A stretch of DNA of 44,416 nucleotides from NCBI GenBank assembly GCA_012719495.1, contig JAAYAG010000064.1, positions 1 to 44,416 of the forward strand, given 5' to 3'. A program made the translations under genes and the position numbers. Shown piece after piece: positions 13,812 through 22,651 of this stretch. The stretch's first letter is position 1; each line of letters begins with the position of its first letter. Origin of the DNA: Bacteroidales bacterium. GTDB taxonomy: Bacteria > Bacteroidota > Bacteroidia > Bacteroidales > Prolixibacteraceae. Under the pieces are notes generated by a model that was given only the letters and a program-made list of their open reading frames with translations, did not search any database and was not told the origin of the DNA.

Positions 13812-16142
13812 TTACCCCACGTCTATCGCCCCTTCCGTGCAGGCCAATACGCAACTATCGCACTTAATACACAATTCCTGATTGATCTCGTGTTTCTCGT
13901 GCGGCGCAAACGGAATGGCTCCTACAGGGCATTTCTGCGAGCAGAGGGTGCAGCCGATGCAGTTGTCGTTCACCGTGTATTTCACCATGGCCTTGCATTT
14001 TCCGGTTGGGCACACGCCGTTGATGTGCGCTTCATACTCGTCGCGGAAATAGCGAAGCGTGGTGAGGATTGGGTTTGGCGCGGTTTTCCCCAAGTTGCAC
14101 AAGCTTCCCTTTTCGGTCCATTCAGCTATTTTTTCAAGTTCAGCCAGATCTTCATGGGTGCCTTTTCCCTGGGTAATTTTATCGAGAATATCGAGCATCC
14201 GCTTAGTACCAATGCGGCAGAAGGTACATTTTCCACACGATTCGGCCTGGGTAAACGACAGGAAGTAGCGGGCAATATCGACCATGCAGTCGGTTTCGTC
14301 GAGTACCACCAGTCCACCCGAACCCATCATGCCTCCCAGCTTGGTCAGCGATTTAAAGTCGACAGGTGTATCGGCCAGCCAGTGCGGAATACAACCACCC
14401 GAAGGACCGCCAATCTGAACAGCTTTCAGCTTTTTGCCGTCGGCCACACCGCCGCCAATCACTTCCACAATTTCGCGAATGGTAATGCCCATGGGCACCT
14501 CGATTAACCCGCCGCGGGCAATTTTCCCGGCCAGCGCAAACACCTTGGTGCCTTTGCTGTTTTCGTTTCCGATTGAACTGAAGGCCGTTGCCTTATTCCG
14601 GAGGATGAAAGGTACCATGGCCCAGGTTTCGGTATTGTTCATCAGGGTTGGCTTCTCAAATAGACCTTTTTCTGCCGGGAATGGCGGTTTGATGTGCGGA
14701 AACCCGCGCCGTCCTTCCATCGATTCGAGCAAGGCCGTCTCTTCACCGCAAACAAAAGCCCCGGCGCCTTCGTACACCTCAAAATCGAGCTTTCTTTCAG
14801 AATTTCCTCCTAATAATCCTTTGTTACGACAGATTTGTAAGGCTTCGCGAATGCGTTTCACCGCCAGCGGATATTCGGCCCGGATATAAAAATAACCTTT
14901 GGTGGCCTCCACGGCATACGCCCCAATCATCATTCCCTCGATGACGCGGAATGGGTACGATTCGAGTAGCATACGATCCATGAATGCTCCGGGATCACCT
15001 TCGTCGCCATTGCAAATCAGGTATTTAACTTCGCCGTGTTGTTTGGCTACGAGTGACCATTTTATTCCGGTAGGAAACCCGGCGCCGCCACGTCCGCCCA
15101 AACCACTGTCGCGCACTTCGGTAATCACTTCATCCGGGGTTAACGATTGCGCCTGTTTTAATCCGTCGAAACCACCGTGCGAAACATATTCGTCAAAATC
15201 GAGCGGGTTGATAACCCCGCGGTGTTCGGTAGCAATGGGAATTTGTTTTCCCAGGAACTGCGAAACGGGTTTGTCGCGCACGTCGAGCTCGTAGCGGTCG
15301 ACACCCTGCCAGTGGTCGTCGTTCTGAACGGTGTCGATCAGTTTACCCAACCGGGTTCCCACTTTATTCAGAAATCCACTGGGTTTAAAATGAGCATCAA
15401 TGATAGAAGGTACATCTTCGGGTTTCACATGGGAATAAAGAATCGGCTCTTTCGAGGTAGGTACAATTTCGACAATGGGCACCTGATGGCACATGCCGAT
15501 ACACCCCACCGATTTCAGCCGTACGTTGATATCGCGACCGGCAACGGCTTCCTCCACTGCTTTCTGTATTTCGACGCTACCACTTGCCTGGCAGCAGGAA
15601 CCTAGACCAATGCGAATTTCGCCTTTGATCTCTTCGCCCGAAGGTTTTCGGAAAATACTTTTGCTCTTTCGTTTCTTTTGAATTTCGAAGTCGTTAAGAA
15701 CTTGGTTAATCTGGTCGGGTTGAACGTGGCCGTAAGTGATGTCGTCGATCTGGACAACAGGCGCCAGTGTGCAGCAACCCAAACAGCTCACTTCCGAAAC
15801 CGTGTATTTCCCACTTTTGTCGGTTTTTTTCCCTGAATCTATTTTCAGTTCACGCATAAAAGCATCGTGTACCCGTCCGGCACCTTTTACATGGCAGGCC
15901 GTTCCCACACATACCTTTATGATGTGCTCACCGGCAGGCTCCATGCGGAACTGGTGATAAAACCCAGCTACCCCAACCAATTGTGCCGGTGTGATGTCGG
16001 TTTTTTCGCACACGTAGCGCAATGCCTCTTCGGGCAGGTAATTGTATTTGTGCTGAATGGCTTGCAGAATCGGGATCAGCGCGTTGCGGGCTGTCCCTTT
16101 TTCTGAGATGATTTGGTCGATATGTTGTGTTTCTATTTTCAT
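13812..16142 (-). CDS. Fused HydC-HydB (NuoE-NuoF-like) iron-sulfur flavoprotein
   Basis: About 776 residues. Domain 1 (1-155) is NuoE-like with [2Fe-2S] cysteines C78, C83, C120, C124. Domain 2 (about 170-245) is a second thioredoxin-like [2Fe-2S] unit (C183/C184, C214, C218). The NuoF core has the FMN/NADH motif GGRGGAGFPTGIKW and NGDEGDPGAF, and the [4Fe-4S] motif ESCGKCTFCRIG. The tail is a 2x[4Fe-4S] ferredoxin (CIGCTLCSQKCPVGAI; CIKCDSCVLACTEGAI). This equals HydC plus HydB of NAD-linked [FeFe]-hydrogenases in one chain. It would move electrons between NAD(P)H and ferredoxin or a partner. No hydA catalytic gene lies beside it; hicBA follows. I start at ATG 16142, as the frame above begins with TTG. 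The last ferredoxin motif has Thr where Pro is usual. Confidence 0.9.
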   Translation of the reverse strand: MKIETQHIDQIISEKGTARNALIPILQAIQHKYNYLPEEALRYVCEKTDITPAQLVGVAGFYHQFRMEPAGEHIIKVCVGTACHVKGAGRVHDAFMRELKIDSGKKTDKSGKYTVSEVSCLGCCTLAPVVQIDDITYGHVQPDQINQVLNDFEIQKKRKSKSIFRKPSGEEIKGEIRIGLGSCCQASGSVEIQKAVEEAVAGRDINVRLKSVGCIGMCHQVPIVEIVPTSKEPILYSHVKPEDVPSIIDAHFKPSGFLNKVGTRLGKLIDTVQNDDHWQGVDRYELDVRDKPVSQFLGKQIPIATEHRGVINPLDFDEYVSHGGFDGLKQAQSLTPDEVITEVRDSGLGGRGGAGFPTGIKWSLVAKQHGEVKYLICNGDEGDPGAFMDRMLLESYPFRVIEGMMIGAYAVEATKGYFYIRAEYPLAVKRIREALQICRNKGLLGGNSERKLDFEVYEGAGAFVCGEETALLESMEGRRGFPHIKPPFPAEKGLFEKPTLMNNTETWAMVPFILRNKATAFSSIGNENSKGTKVFALAGKIARGGLIEVPMGITIREIVEVIGGGVADGKKLKAVQIGGPSGGCIPHWLADTPVDFKSLTKLGGMMGSGGLVVLDETDCMVDIARYFLSFTQAESCGKCTFCRIGTKRMLDILDKITQGKGTHEDLAELEKIAEWTEKGSLCNLGKTAPNPILTTLRYFRDEYEAHINGVCPTGKCKAMVKYTVNDNCIGCTLCSQKCPVGAIPFAPHEKHEINQELCIKCDSCVLACTEGAIDVG

Positions 16143-16183
16143 TCTCAATTTTGTCCGATTTTTTAGAAGATAGAGGACAAATG

Positions 16184-17605
16184 TTAATTGCCTATTGAAA
16201 TACAGGCCATTGTGTTTGCATCGCGAAGTAACATATAGCCATCGGCGATGGCAATGGGTGCCCAGGCGTCATGGCCATCGGCGATAATTGGTTTTGAATC
16301 GAGGATTTTGAACCGTTCTGTATTTGCATCGATAATGTACAACGTTCCATCATCGTTGAGGAGGTAGAATTTTCCATCGGCCAAGATGTACGGCCCTAAT
16401 CCGAAACGGGCCTCTTCGCTGGTCCATAGGAATTTAGTGCAATCTGAAGGATCAACACAAACAAAACGATTTCGGTTTTGTCCACCATCTTTTGGCATTA
16501 TTCCAAAGAGTTTACCATTCCAGAAAATGGGTGTCTGTTGTTCGCAAGCTAACCCGGAAACTGGCTTATACTGTTGCAAAATGGTGTAGGAAAATGTTCC
16601 GTTGTTTTCTTTAAGCTGAATTATCATGCTTCCGGCACCATAACCCGCTGTGAGAAATATTTTTCCGTCGGGCATTGCCAACGGCGATGGGGCAATAACA
16701 TTGGTTGCCCATTCGGGTGTTTTCCAAAGCAATTTTCCAGTTTGAGGCCCTTCGGCACCCACAGCAATTAGCCCGCCAACAGCACAATAGAGGTACATTT
16801 TGAAGCCATTAAACGTGTAGGGCAAAATTGATGAATGCGACATTTTCCACCCATCGGGGTTGGGTACTTCCCATAACTTTTGACCAGTTCGGCAGTCGAT
16901 CCCAACCATAAGTGCTTTGCCTCCGGTAGCAATAATTGCAATGCCATTGTCGATGAGCGGACATTGCCCGGTGTACCACAGCGGTGTTTCGCTTTCGTAC
17001 TCTTTTTCAATGTCGAGAGTCCATAGAACATCGCCGGTTTTGCGGTCGAGGCACATGGTGTGGCAACGCGGCCCTATCGAAAGGATGAAGTCGGTTGTCA
17101 CTGCCGGGATTGTACGGCTCATGCCATGGTTCCGTTTCACTGGCACTTTATACCATCGGCGCCAAAGTTCTTCGCCTGTGATAAGGTCCCAGCAGTGCAG
17201 CACATCGGCACGTTCTTCTTCGTTATAATCGAGCAGGTAAACCTTGCCCTCGAAAATTGCAGCACCAGCATGTCCTTCTCCTAGTTTTTTCGACCATAAA
17301 ATGTTTCCGGTTTCTCCACCAAATGATGAGGCTAATTTACGTGGCAAAGAATATATGTTGTCGTAGTTTGAACCCCTAAAACGTGGCCATGATTCTGAAA
17401 GATTGTTCTCTTTTTCTGAAAAACGTTCGAAAAATTCACCAATTTTCACGACTACAGACGAGGCCACACCTTTTCCCCGATTATCCATTCCTGGTTCACT
17501 GGGTAAAAAGTTGCGTGTTGGATTATCAACTATGAACCAAGCCAAAAGGCCCGCCATTACTAAGGCAAGTATGATCGTTCCTGTTTGTATTGGTTTTCTG
17601 CTCAT
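16184..17605 (-). CDS. PQQ-type beta-propeller protein, membrane-anchored paralog
   Basis: 473 residues. One hydrophobic helix (about 8-27) without a clear cleavage site anchors the protein, with the rest periplasmic. Repeated propeller blades carry the PQQ/BamB-like pattern of G-x-x-LW / D-x-x-T-G-x-x-LW (DRKTGDVLWTL, DCRTGQKLWEV, GPQTGKLLWKT). The family includes BamB and PQQ dehydrogenases, but no PQQ-dehydrogenase catalytic or cytochrome motifs are visible, so a catalytic role is not supported. It is third of three tandem paralogs and ends 41 bp before the HydC-HydB fusion on the same strand. Confidence 0.8.
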   Translation of the reverse strand: MSRKPIQTGTIILALVMAGLLAWFIVDNPTRNFLPSEPGMDNRGKGVASSVVVKIGEFFERFSEKENNLSESWPRFRGSNYDNIYSLPRKLASSFGGETGNILWSKKLGEGHAGAAIFEGKVYLLDYNEEERADVLHCWDLITGEELWRRWYKVPVKRNHGMSRTIPAVTTDFILSIGPRCHTMCLDRKTGDVLWTLDIEKEYESETPLWYTGQCPLIDNGIAIIATGGKALMVGIDCRTGQKLWEVPNPDGWKMSHSSILPYTFNGFKMYLYCAVGGLIAVGAEGPQTGKLLWKTPEWATNVIAPSPLAMPDGKIFLTAGYGAGSMIIQLKENNGTFSYTILQQYKPVSGLACEQQTPIFWNGKLFGIMPKDGGQNRNRFVCVDPSDCTKFLWTSEEARFGLGPYILADGKFYLLNDDGTLYIIDANTERFKILDSKPIIADGHDAWAPIAIADGYMLLRDANTMACISIGN

Positions 17606-17625
17606 TAATTCCGATGGGTGAAGTA

Positions 17626-18873
17626 TTATTTTTCTTTTATGTCGTAAACAAGCAAATAATCTCCATGCCGGATAAATAGTTTTCCTTGGAATATTGAAGG
17701 ATGCGCCCAGTGTGGCCCGTTGCCTTTGGTGATCTGGAAACTGCTAACTAATTCGAATTTACCAGGAGAAGGTTTTACAAGCCCAACAAAACCAGGCTGT
17801 TCGGAATAGATGTACAACATTCCGTCGGCAGAAATGATGCTCCCTTTGTTTTTAAAGGTCTCTTCGTACTTTTTTTCGCCAGTGTCGAAACTGATGCAAC
17901 ACCAGTTTCCTTTATTGTTATTGACCCAGTTCGATCCGTAAAGGTAGCCGTCGACCAGCACTACTCCGCCGTGATGGTTATCGAGTACTCCATCTTTCCA
18001 GAGAAATTCAACACCCGAAAGGTCGTCTTTCAGTTTGAATTCAGCACCTAAATGATTGTACCCGCTGGTAATATATAAAATTCCATTGTGATAAATGGGG
18101 GATGTACAGTTGATTAACCCTCTGGAATTATCATTTTCAGGCGGGGCTATTTTTTGGTAATCAAAACTCCAGGCAATATTTCCATTTTCAGGATTTACAC
18201 CGAAAATGTATTTGGCTGTTACGCCAATAATCTGCTTTTTACCATTCTTCTCAATCAATATGGGCGAAACATAAGCCAAATTATCCTGAAGTGATGGTGA
18301 TTTCCAAACTTCTTTCCCAGTGTTGGCATCGAGGGCAACCATGGTAGTATTGTTTCCTCCTGTGGTGAAGATCGCTTTACCGTCAACCAATAATATTGAT
18401 TCGGCAACTCCCCAGATTCCGTAGGCTCCTTCTTCTTTTTTAAATGCATCAACCGACCAGATAATCTTCCCTGATTCAGCATCGATACAGGCAACCACTC
18501 CCCTTCCGGAACTTACGTAAGCCTTGCCGTTCATTATGGTTGGTGTTGATCGGGTTTCAGGAAACGACTGGTTCCATGAGGAGCCATAAGCAGTTTTCCA
18601 AAGAATTTTTCCCGAGAAGTCGATACACGATAAATAGTCAAGCGTGTCGATCATACCGGTAATATAAATTTTATCGTTGGAAACAGAAGCAGAAGAATAG
18701 CCGTTTCCAATTCCACTGATTTCCTGGAGTAAATTTGGTCCGTTTTCGGGCCACTGTTTTAAAAGCCCCTTTTCGGGATATTTTCCGTCACGGTTTGGAC
18801 CCCTGAATTGCGGAACCTGGCTCCATGCATAAACAGAAAAAAGAATAAAGAAAATAGCGACAAATTTTTTCAT
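17626..18873 (-). CDS. PQQ-like beta-propeller protein, secreted paralog 2
   Basis: 415 residues with a signal peptide (1-18, YAWS then QVPQFRG). Propeller blades show DAESGKIIWSV, DANTGKEVWKS and NPENGNIAWSF. The N-terminal motif RGPNRDGKYPEKGLLKQWP is nearly the same as in the next upstream gene (RGGTNGNYPDKGLLKTWP), so the two are close paralogs from a tandem duplication. The gap to the following paralog is 20 bp. Function unknown; a periplasmic scaffold or redox partner is inference. Confidence 0.82.
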   Translation of the reverse strand: MKKFVAIFFILFSVYAWSQVPQFRGPNRDGKYPEKGLLKQWPENGPNLLQEISGIGNGYSSASVSNDKIYITGMIDTLDYLSCIDFSGKILWKTAYGSSWNQSFPETRSTPTIMNGKAYVSSGRGVVACIDAESGKIIWSVDAFKKEEGAYGIWGVAESILLVDGKAIFTTGGNNTTMVALDANTGKEVWKSPSLQDNLAYVSPILIEKNGKKQIIGVTAKYIFGVNPENGNIAWSFDYQKIAPPENDNSRGLINCTSPIYHNGILYITSGYNHLGAEFKLKDDLSGVEFLWKDGVLDNHHGGVVLVDGYLYGSNWVNNNKGNWCCISFDTGEKKYEETFKNKGSIISADGMLYIYSEQPGFVGLVKPSPGKFELVSSFQITKGNGPHWAHPSIFQGKLFIRHGDYLLVYDIKEK

Positions 18874-18893
18874 GACTCTTATTATAATGAATC

Positions 18894-18917
18894 ATCCCGG
18901 AGTGTTATCCCCGGGAT
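18894..18917. other. Intercistronic GC-rich hairpin
   Basis: ATCCCGG (18894-18900) and CCGGGAT (18911-18917) form a 7-bp stem with a 10-nt loop in the 59-bp gap between two PQQ-like genes. No T run follows on either strand, so it is better read as an mRNA processing or stability element than as a terminator. Confidence 0.45.
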
Positions 18918-18932
18918 AATTTGGTTTGTAAA

Positions 18933-20141
18933 CTATTTTATTTTATAGGCAATTAAGGCATTCCCGTGTCTCACATAAAGCGTTCCATCGTTAATAACGG
19001 GATGAGCCCAATGTTGAGCAGTTCCTTTTTCAACCTTCGCTTGTGATAAGAGTTTGAATGAGTTTGGATTGGCCTCGGCAAGAGCAAGTTCTCCTTTTTC
19101 GCTATATAAGAAAAGAAGGCCGTCGGCAGAAATGATATCGCCTTTACCAATTTCAGTTGACGCCCATTTTTCAGTTCCGGTTTTGGCATCGAGGCACTGC
19201 CATTCACGGTTTTTATCGCCTGAAGAATAAAGATAACCGTCGATGTACACGGCTCCGCCCATACGGCTGTCGAATTTTGGGTTGAACCAGGCTTTACTAA
19301 CTGAATTTCCATCGGATGAAAGGTTAAGGGCAACAGTTCCTTGTCCGTAACCACTTGTACAGAAAATCATTCCATTGGCATAAATAGGCGTATTGGCATG
19401 AACGCTCCATTGGTTTGGTTGTTCGTAACTCCAAAGTGTTTTTCCGGTCGATGCATCAACACCCAAAATATGGCTTGCCATCATGGTTACGAGAATTTTT
19501 TTATTGCCGAGATCTATCAGCAGAGGAGTACAGTAGGCTGACAAGTCGCCAACTCCGGGCGAATTCCATACGAAGGTGCCATCGAGCCGGTTGAGGGCAA
19601 CGATATTGAATTTCTTACCACCAGGCGAACAATATATTTTATCTCCATCAACGACCAGGGTCTCGGTAACTCCCCACTTGATATTTTCACCGTCTGTTTC
19701 TTTAATCAAATCTCTTTTCCAGCGCAGCGTACCTTTTTCAGCGTCGAAAGCATAAATGGTTCCACGTCCGCTATATATGTAGAGCCAATCTCCAACGATT
19801 ACAGGAGTTGAGCGCGCTCCCGGGTAACTTTCAAAAAATTCAGTTCCGTATGAGTAGCGCTTCAATTCTTTGCCTTTTAGATCGAGAATTACGATGAACC
19901 CAGTTGTATCGATCATGGTTGAAACGAAGATTTTACCATTGGCAAAAACAGGCGACGAAAACCCTTCACCTATTCCTTCGGCAACCCAGAGTATGTCAGG
20001 TCCATTTTGAGGCCAAGTCTTAAGTAGCCCTTTATCAGGATAATTACCATTGGTTCCACCTCGCCAAGCAGTTGGTTTTTGACTCAAAGCACCAGTTGTT
20101 GAGAATAGTGTAATTAGAAATGCAATTAGTATAACCTTCAT
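18933..20141 (-). CDS. PQQ-like beta-propeller protein, secreted paralog 1
   Basis: 402 residues with a signal peptide ending near ALSQ. It opens with WRGGTNGNYPDKGLLKTWP and has blades such as DAEKGTLRWKR, DASTGKTLWSY and DAKTGTEKWAS. The C-terminal part HWAHPVINDGTLYVRHGNAL matches the end of the next paralog (HWAHPSIFQGKLFIRHGDYL). It is the first gene of a minus-strand series of four, with a promoter-like TTTG/TAATTTCG pair upstream. The first two paralogs are much closer to each other than to the third. Confidence 0.82.
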   Translation of the reverse strand: MKVILIAFLITLFSTTGALSQKPTAWRGGTNGNYPDKGLLKTWPQNGPDILWVAEGIGEGFSSPVFANGKIFVSTMIDTTGFIVILDLKGKELKRYSYGTEFFESYPGARSTPVIVGDWLYIYSGRGTIYAFDAEKGTLRWKRDLIKETDGENIKWGVTETLVVDGDKIYCSPGGKKFNIVALNRLDGTFVWNSPGVGDLSAYCTPLLIDLGNKKILVTMMASHILGVDASTGKTLWSYEQPNQWSVHANTPIYANGMIFCTSGYGQGTVALNLSSDGNSVSKAWFNPKFDSRMGGAVYIDGYLYSSGDKNREWQCLDAKTGTEKWASTEIGKGDIISADGLLFLYSEKGELALAEANPNSFKLLSQAKVEKGTAQHWAHPVINDGTLYVRHGNALIAYKIK

Positions 20142-20166
20142 CGATGTATGTTTTTTAAGTTCCTTG

Positions 20167-20196
20167 CGAAATTAGTAAACTATATTCCTTATCAAA
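20167..20196 (-). promoter_or_regulatory. Promoter of the PQQ-propeller series
   Basis: On the minus strand TTTG (20193-20196) is followed after 18 bp by TAATTTCG (20167-20174), 7 of 8 to the -7 consensus. It sits about 26 bp ahead of the first propeller gene. Confidence 0.45.
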
Positions 20197-20352
20197 TAGC
20201 TGTTACGGTATTTTAACAAACCAATAACAGCGATTATCAGCTGTATACAACCTGTGACAATTGGAAAGCATTTCGCCCTTAATGTAATTTTTGTCACGTT
20301 GGTCGTTGTGCTTATTTTGTTGCTTTGTATCGACAAATAATTTATTGGAATC

Positions 20353-20742
20353 ATGGATTACTATTTATTGAAAACATTAAAAAACACAACGATTGACGAA
20401 GCGGAAAAACTTCTTACCGAGAAACTTAAAGAGTTAGGTTTTGGAGTGGTTACTTATCTCGATGTTAGTAAAACATTGAATCAGAAAATTGGAGCTGAAT
20501 TCAGGCCATATCGAATTTTAGGGGCTTGTCATCCACATTTTGCACACAAAGCATTGCTTGCCAACGACAAGATTGGGGTTATGCTGCCTTGTAATGTTTG
20601 TTTGCAAGTTGTAGATAATAAGGATGTTGAGGTGTTTACAATTAACCCGTTGGTTGCAATGCAAGCCATGAATGAACCCGGAGTGCAAGAACTTGCTAAT
20701 GAAGTTTACCAAAAACTTGAAGGACTACTCGAAAAACTGTAA
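20353..20742 (+). CDS. DUF302 domain-containing protein
   Basis: 129 residues and no signal peptide, so cytoplasmic. The sequence follows the DUF302 pattern: a helix TIDEAEKLLTEKLKELGFGV, then DVSKTLNQKIG, the YRILGACHPHFAHKAL segment, and IGVMLPCNVCLQV with two cysteines. The Cys and His in ACHPHFAH and PCNVC could bind a metal or ligand; this is inference. It stands alone on the plus strand, divergent from the propeller series and convergent with the DUF4412 gene. Confidence 0.85.
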   Translation: MDYYLLKTLKNTTIDEAEKLLTEKLKELGFGVVTYLDVSKTLNQKIGAEFRPYRILGACHPHFAHKALLANDKIGVMLPCNVCLQVVDNKDVEVFTINPLVAMQAMNEPGVQELANEVYQKLEGLLEKL

Positions 20743-20781
20743 CCCCGGTTTTATCCTGATAAAGGTATGGCCAGTTCGAGG

Positions 20782-21477
20782 TTAAAAAGTATAATAACTT
20801 ACCTTGTTAATAGCCGTTCCCATGTCGGCTTTTTTAAGGTTTGCAGAGTAGCTTTCACTGTTGTTTAATGATACTGTGCGCATTACTGTTTTAGCTCCAG
20901 TTTTGTCTTCGGTTGTCATTTCCATTACAAAACCTCCTGCGGATAAAGTATTGTGCAGTGCTGCCATTTTTGCGGCCCTGAAAATGCCATAATCGTTTGA
21001 AAGGCTAATCTCTGGGCATATCCAGCATTCTCCAAAGATTTTTTTATAAGTATAGGTATATTTTTTGCAGGTATAGCCCAAGATATCCTTTGTTTCGCTT
21101 GTTGGTATCAATTCAAGCTTTTTTGTTGATGCACTATCGGGAAAAATAAATCTACCGGCGTTGTGCATATAGGGAACATTTTTCGATTTAAATATTTGTA
21201 TGGCTACTTCATTTTCAAGGTCGAAAATGGTTTCGGTGTTGTTTCCCCGGCCATCGTCAACAAGAAGTACATCGAAATCTTTACCTTGAGTTTGGTAATA
21301 GGTCTGATAGTCCATAGCTCGCATTAGCATGCCTTTCTTATCGTAGAAATCAACTTTAAATTTGTTAGATTTGTCGAACGAGTAAGATTCTTTCCAATTT
21401 ACCCCGGGAACTTTCAATTGAGCCATTGTGCTCAAATACAATACAGTGATCAGAATTGTAAAACTAATTCGTTTCAT
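20782..21477 (-). CDS. DUF4412-like secreted protein
   Basis: 231 residues with a signal peptide (1-19, LSTMAQ). The middle shows the DUF4412 pattern: YDKKGMLMRAMDY, a section ending in PTSETKDILGYTCKKYTY, and a late ECWICPEI stretch. A pair of Cys flank the final strands. The family is periplasmic or surface-exposed and uncharacterised. The gene is convergent with DUF302 and precedes nothing in its own direction; dprA is upstream with a 44-bp gap, so the two could share a transcript. Confidence 0.7.
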   Translation of the reverse strand: MKRISFTILITVLYLSTMAQLKVPGVNWKESYSFDKSNKFKVDFYDKKGMLMRAMDYQTYYQTQGKDFDVLLVDDGRGNNTETIFDLENEVAIQIFKSKNVPYMHNAGRFIFPDSASTKKLELIPTSETKDILGYTCKKYTYTYKKIFGECWICPEISLSNDYGIFRAAKMAALHNTLSAGGFVMEMTTEDKTGAKTVMRTVSLNNSESYSANLKKADMGTAINKVSYYTF

Positions 21478-21521
21478 GACAGCCTAGTTTAAAATTATCT
21501 ATACAAATTACAAAAAAACAA

Positions 21522-22640
21522 TCAATAACACCTCGAAATTAACTTAAACCTGTTACCGGGAAGTGACTTAACCACCCCTTTAAATTCCAGGCTAAGCATC
21601 AGTGCATTAATTGTTTGAACGTTCATTTTTAAATCTATGGCTGCAATATCGGTAGTTATTGTTTCCGATCTTTTCAATAGGTCGACAATTTGTTGTTCTT
21701 CGTTACTTAAGTCTACAAAAAGCACTTGCTGTTGAGGTTGGGTATTGGTTTCCCATCCCATAAATTGAATCAGGTCTGAAGCCGATTCAATGAGTGCAGC
21801 TTTATTCTGTTTTATGAGATTGTTACAGCCTTTCGAAAACGGATCGTTGGTTCGCCCGGGGTACGCAAACACATCGCGGTTATAAGAGTTTGCAATATCG
21901 GCAGTAACCAGTGCACCCCCTTTTTCTCCCGATTCAATGACAATGGTACAATCGGCAAGGCCGGCAACAATGCGGTTGCGGCGGGGAAAATTGCCCGGAT
22001 CGATCTTTGAGCCCGAAACAAAATCGGAAAGAACCCCTCCGCCTGAAGCAATCATTTCGCGGGCTATGTTGGCATGCATCGATGGGTATATTTTGTCGAG
22101 ACCGTGACCAACAACACCTATCGTTTGGAAGTTATTCTTTAATGCGGCTTTGTGGGCAGCAATATCAATTCCAAACGCTAAACCGCTTACTATGAGGATA
22201 TTAATTCCCAAAGAGGCCAATCCCGAGATCAGTTCTTCGGTTTGCTGGCGTCCATAGTCGGTTGCATTTCGGGTACCAACAATGCTAATAATTTTTTGCT
22301 GGTTGAGGGTTGCCGTTCCTTTTTGGAAAAGAATAACGGGTGAATCTTCGCACAATGCCAATCGGCGAGGGTAGTCCTTATCGAGATAGAAGAATGTTTT
22401 GATCCCATATTTTTCAATGAAGTTTATTTCTTCATCTGCTTTGCTCAATACATTTGCGCGCTCGTCAATGAGTATTCTTATAAGGCTTTTCGCGATGTCT
22501 GGCATTCCTCGAAGCTCATTTTCAGTCATTTCGAACACGGCCTCGATGCCTCCAAGCAAGCTCACAATTTTTCTGGCATTGATCGAACCTATCCGTGGAA
22601 AAAGAGAAAGGGCAATTTTATATTGTAGCGTTGAGGGCAT
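21522..22640 (-). CDS. dprA: DNA-processing protein DprA
   Basis: 372 residues. An N-terminal helix-hairpin-helix-like part (1-70: LSLFPRIGSINARKIVSLLGG) precedes the Rossmann-like DprA/Smf core with SIVGTRNATDYGRQ, SGLAFGIDIAAHKAAL, GVVGHGLDKIYPS and the FPRRNRIVAGLADCTIVIESG motif. A C-terminal winged-helix DML1-like segment (about 310-372) is present. DprA binds incoming single-stranded DNA and loads RecA during natural transformation. The overlap with neighbours is small: the small membrane protein gene stops 11 bp upstream. Confidence 0.96.
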   Translation of the reverse strand: MPSTLQYKIALSLFPRIGSINARKIVSLLGGIEAVFEMTENELRGMPDIAKSLIRILIDERANVLSKADEEINFIEKYGIKTFFYLDKDYPRRLALCEDSPVILFQKGTATLNQQKIISIVGTRNATDYGRQQTEELISGLASLGINILIVSGLAFGIDIAAHKAALKNNFQTIGVVGHGLDKIYPSMHANIAREMIASGGGVLSDFVSGSKIDPGNFPRRNRIVAGLADCTIVIESGEKGGALVTADIANSYNRDVFAYPGRTNDPFSKGCNNLIKQNKAALIESASDLIQFMGWETNTQPQQQVLFVDLSNEEQQIVDLLKRSETITTDIAAIDLKMNVQTINALMLSLEFKGVVKSLPGNRFKLISRCY

Positions 22641-22651
22641 GTAAAAAGGGA

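Noticed and set aside
13890-14507. Long open frame on the plus strand (205 codons) opposite the HydC-HydB gene
   Set aside because: It is antisense to a well-supported gene with GC-rich third positions, which opens the reverse frame. No recognisable domain.
15177-15605. Plus-strand frame of 142 codons opposite the same gene
   Set aside because: Shadow of the coding sequence; low-complexity composition and no start context.
16184-20141. PQQ-dependent alcohol or glucose dehydrogenase
   Set aside because: The blades match the general propeller pattern, but no catalytic Asp/Cys-Cys signature or cytochrome domain is visible, and the length of about 400-470 is short for these enzymes.
20742-20782. 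Terminator between DUF302 and DUF4412
   Set aside because: The TTTATC/GATAAA inverted repeat has only a 2-nt loop and no T run.
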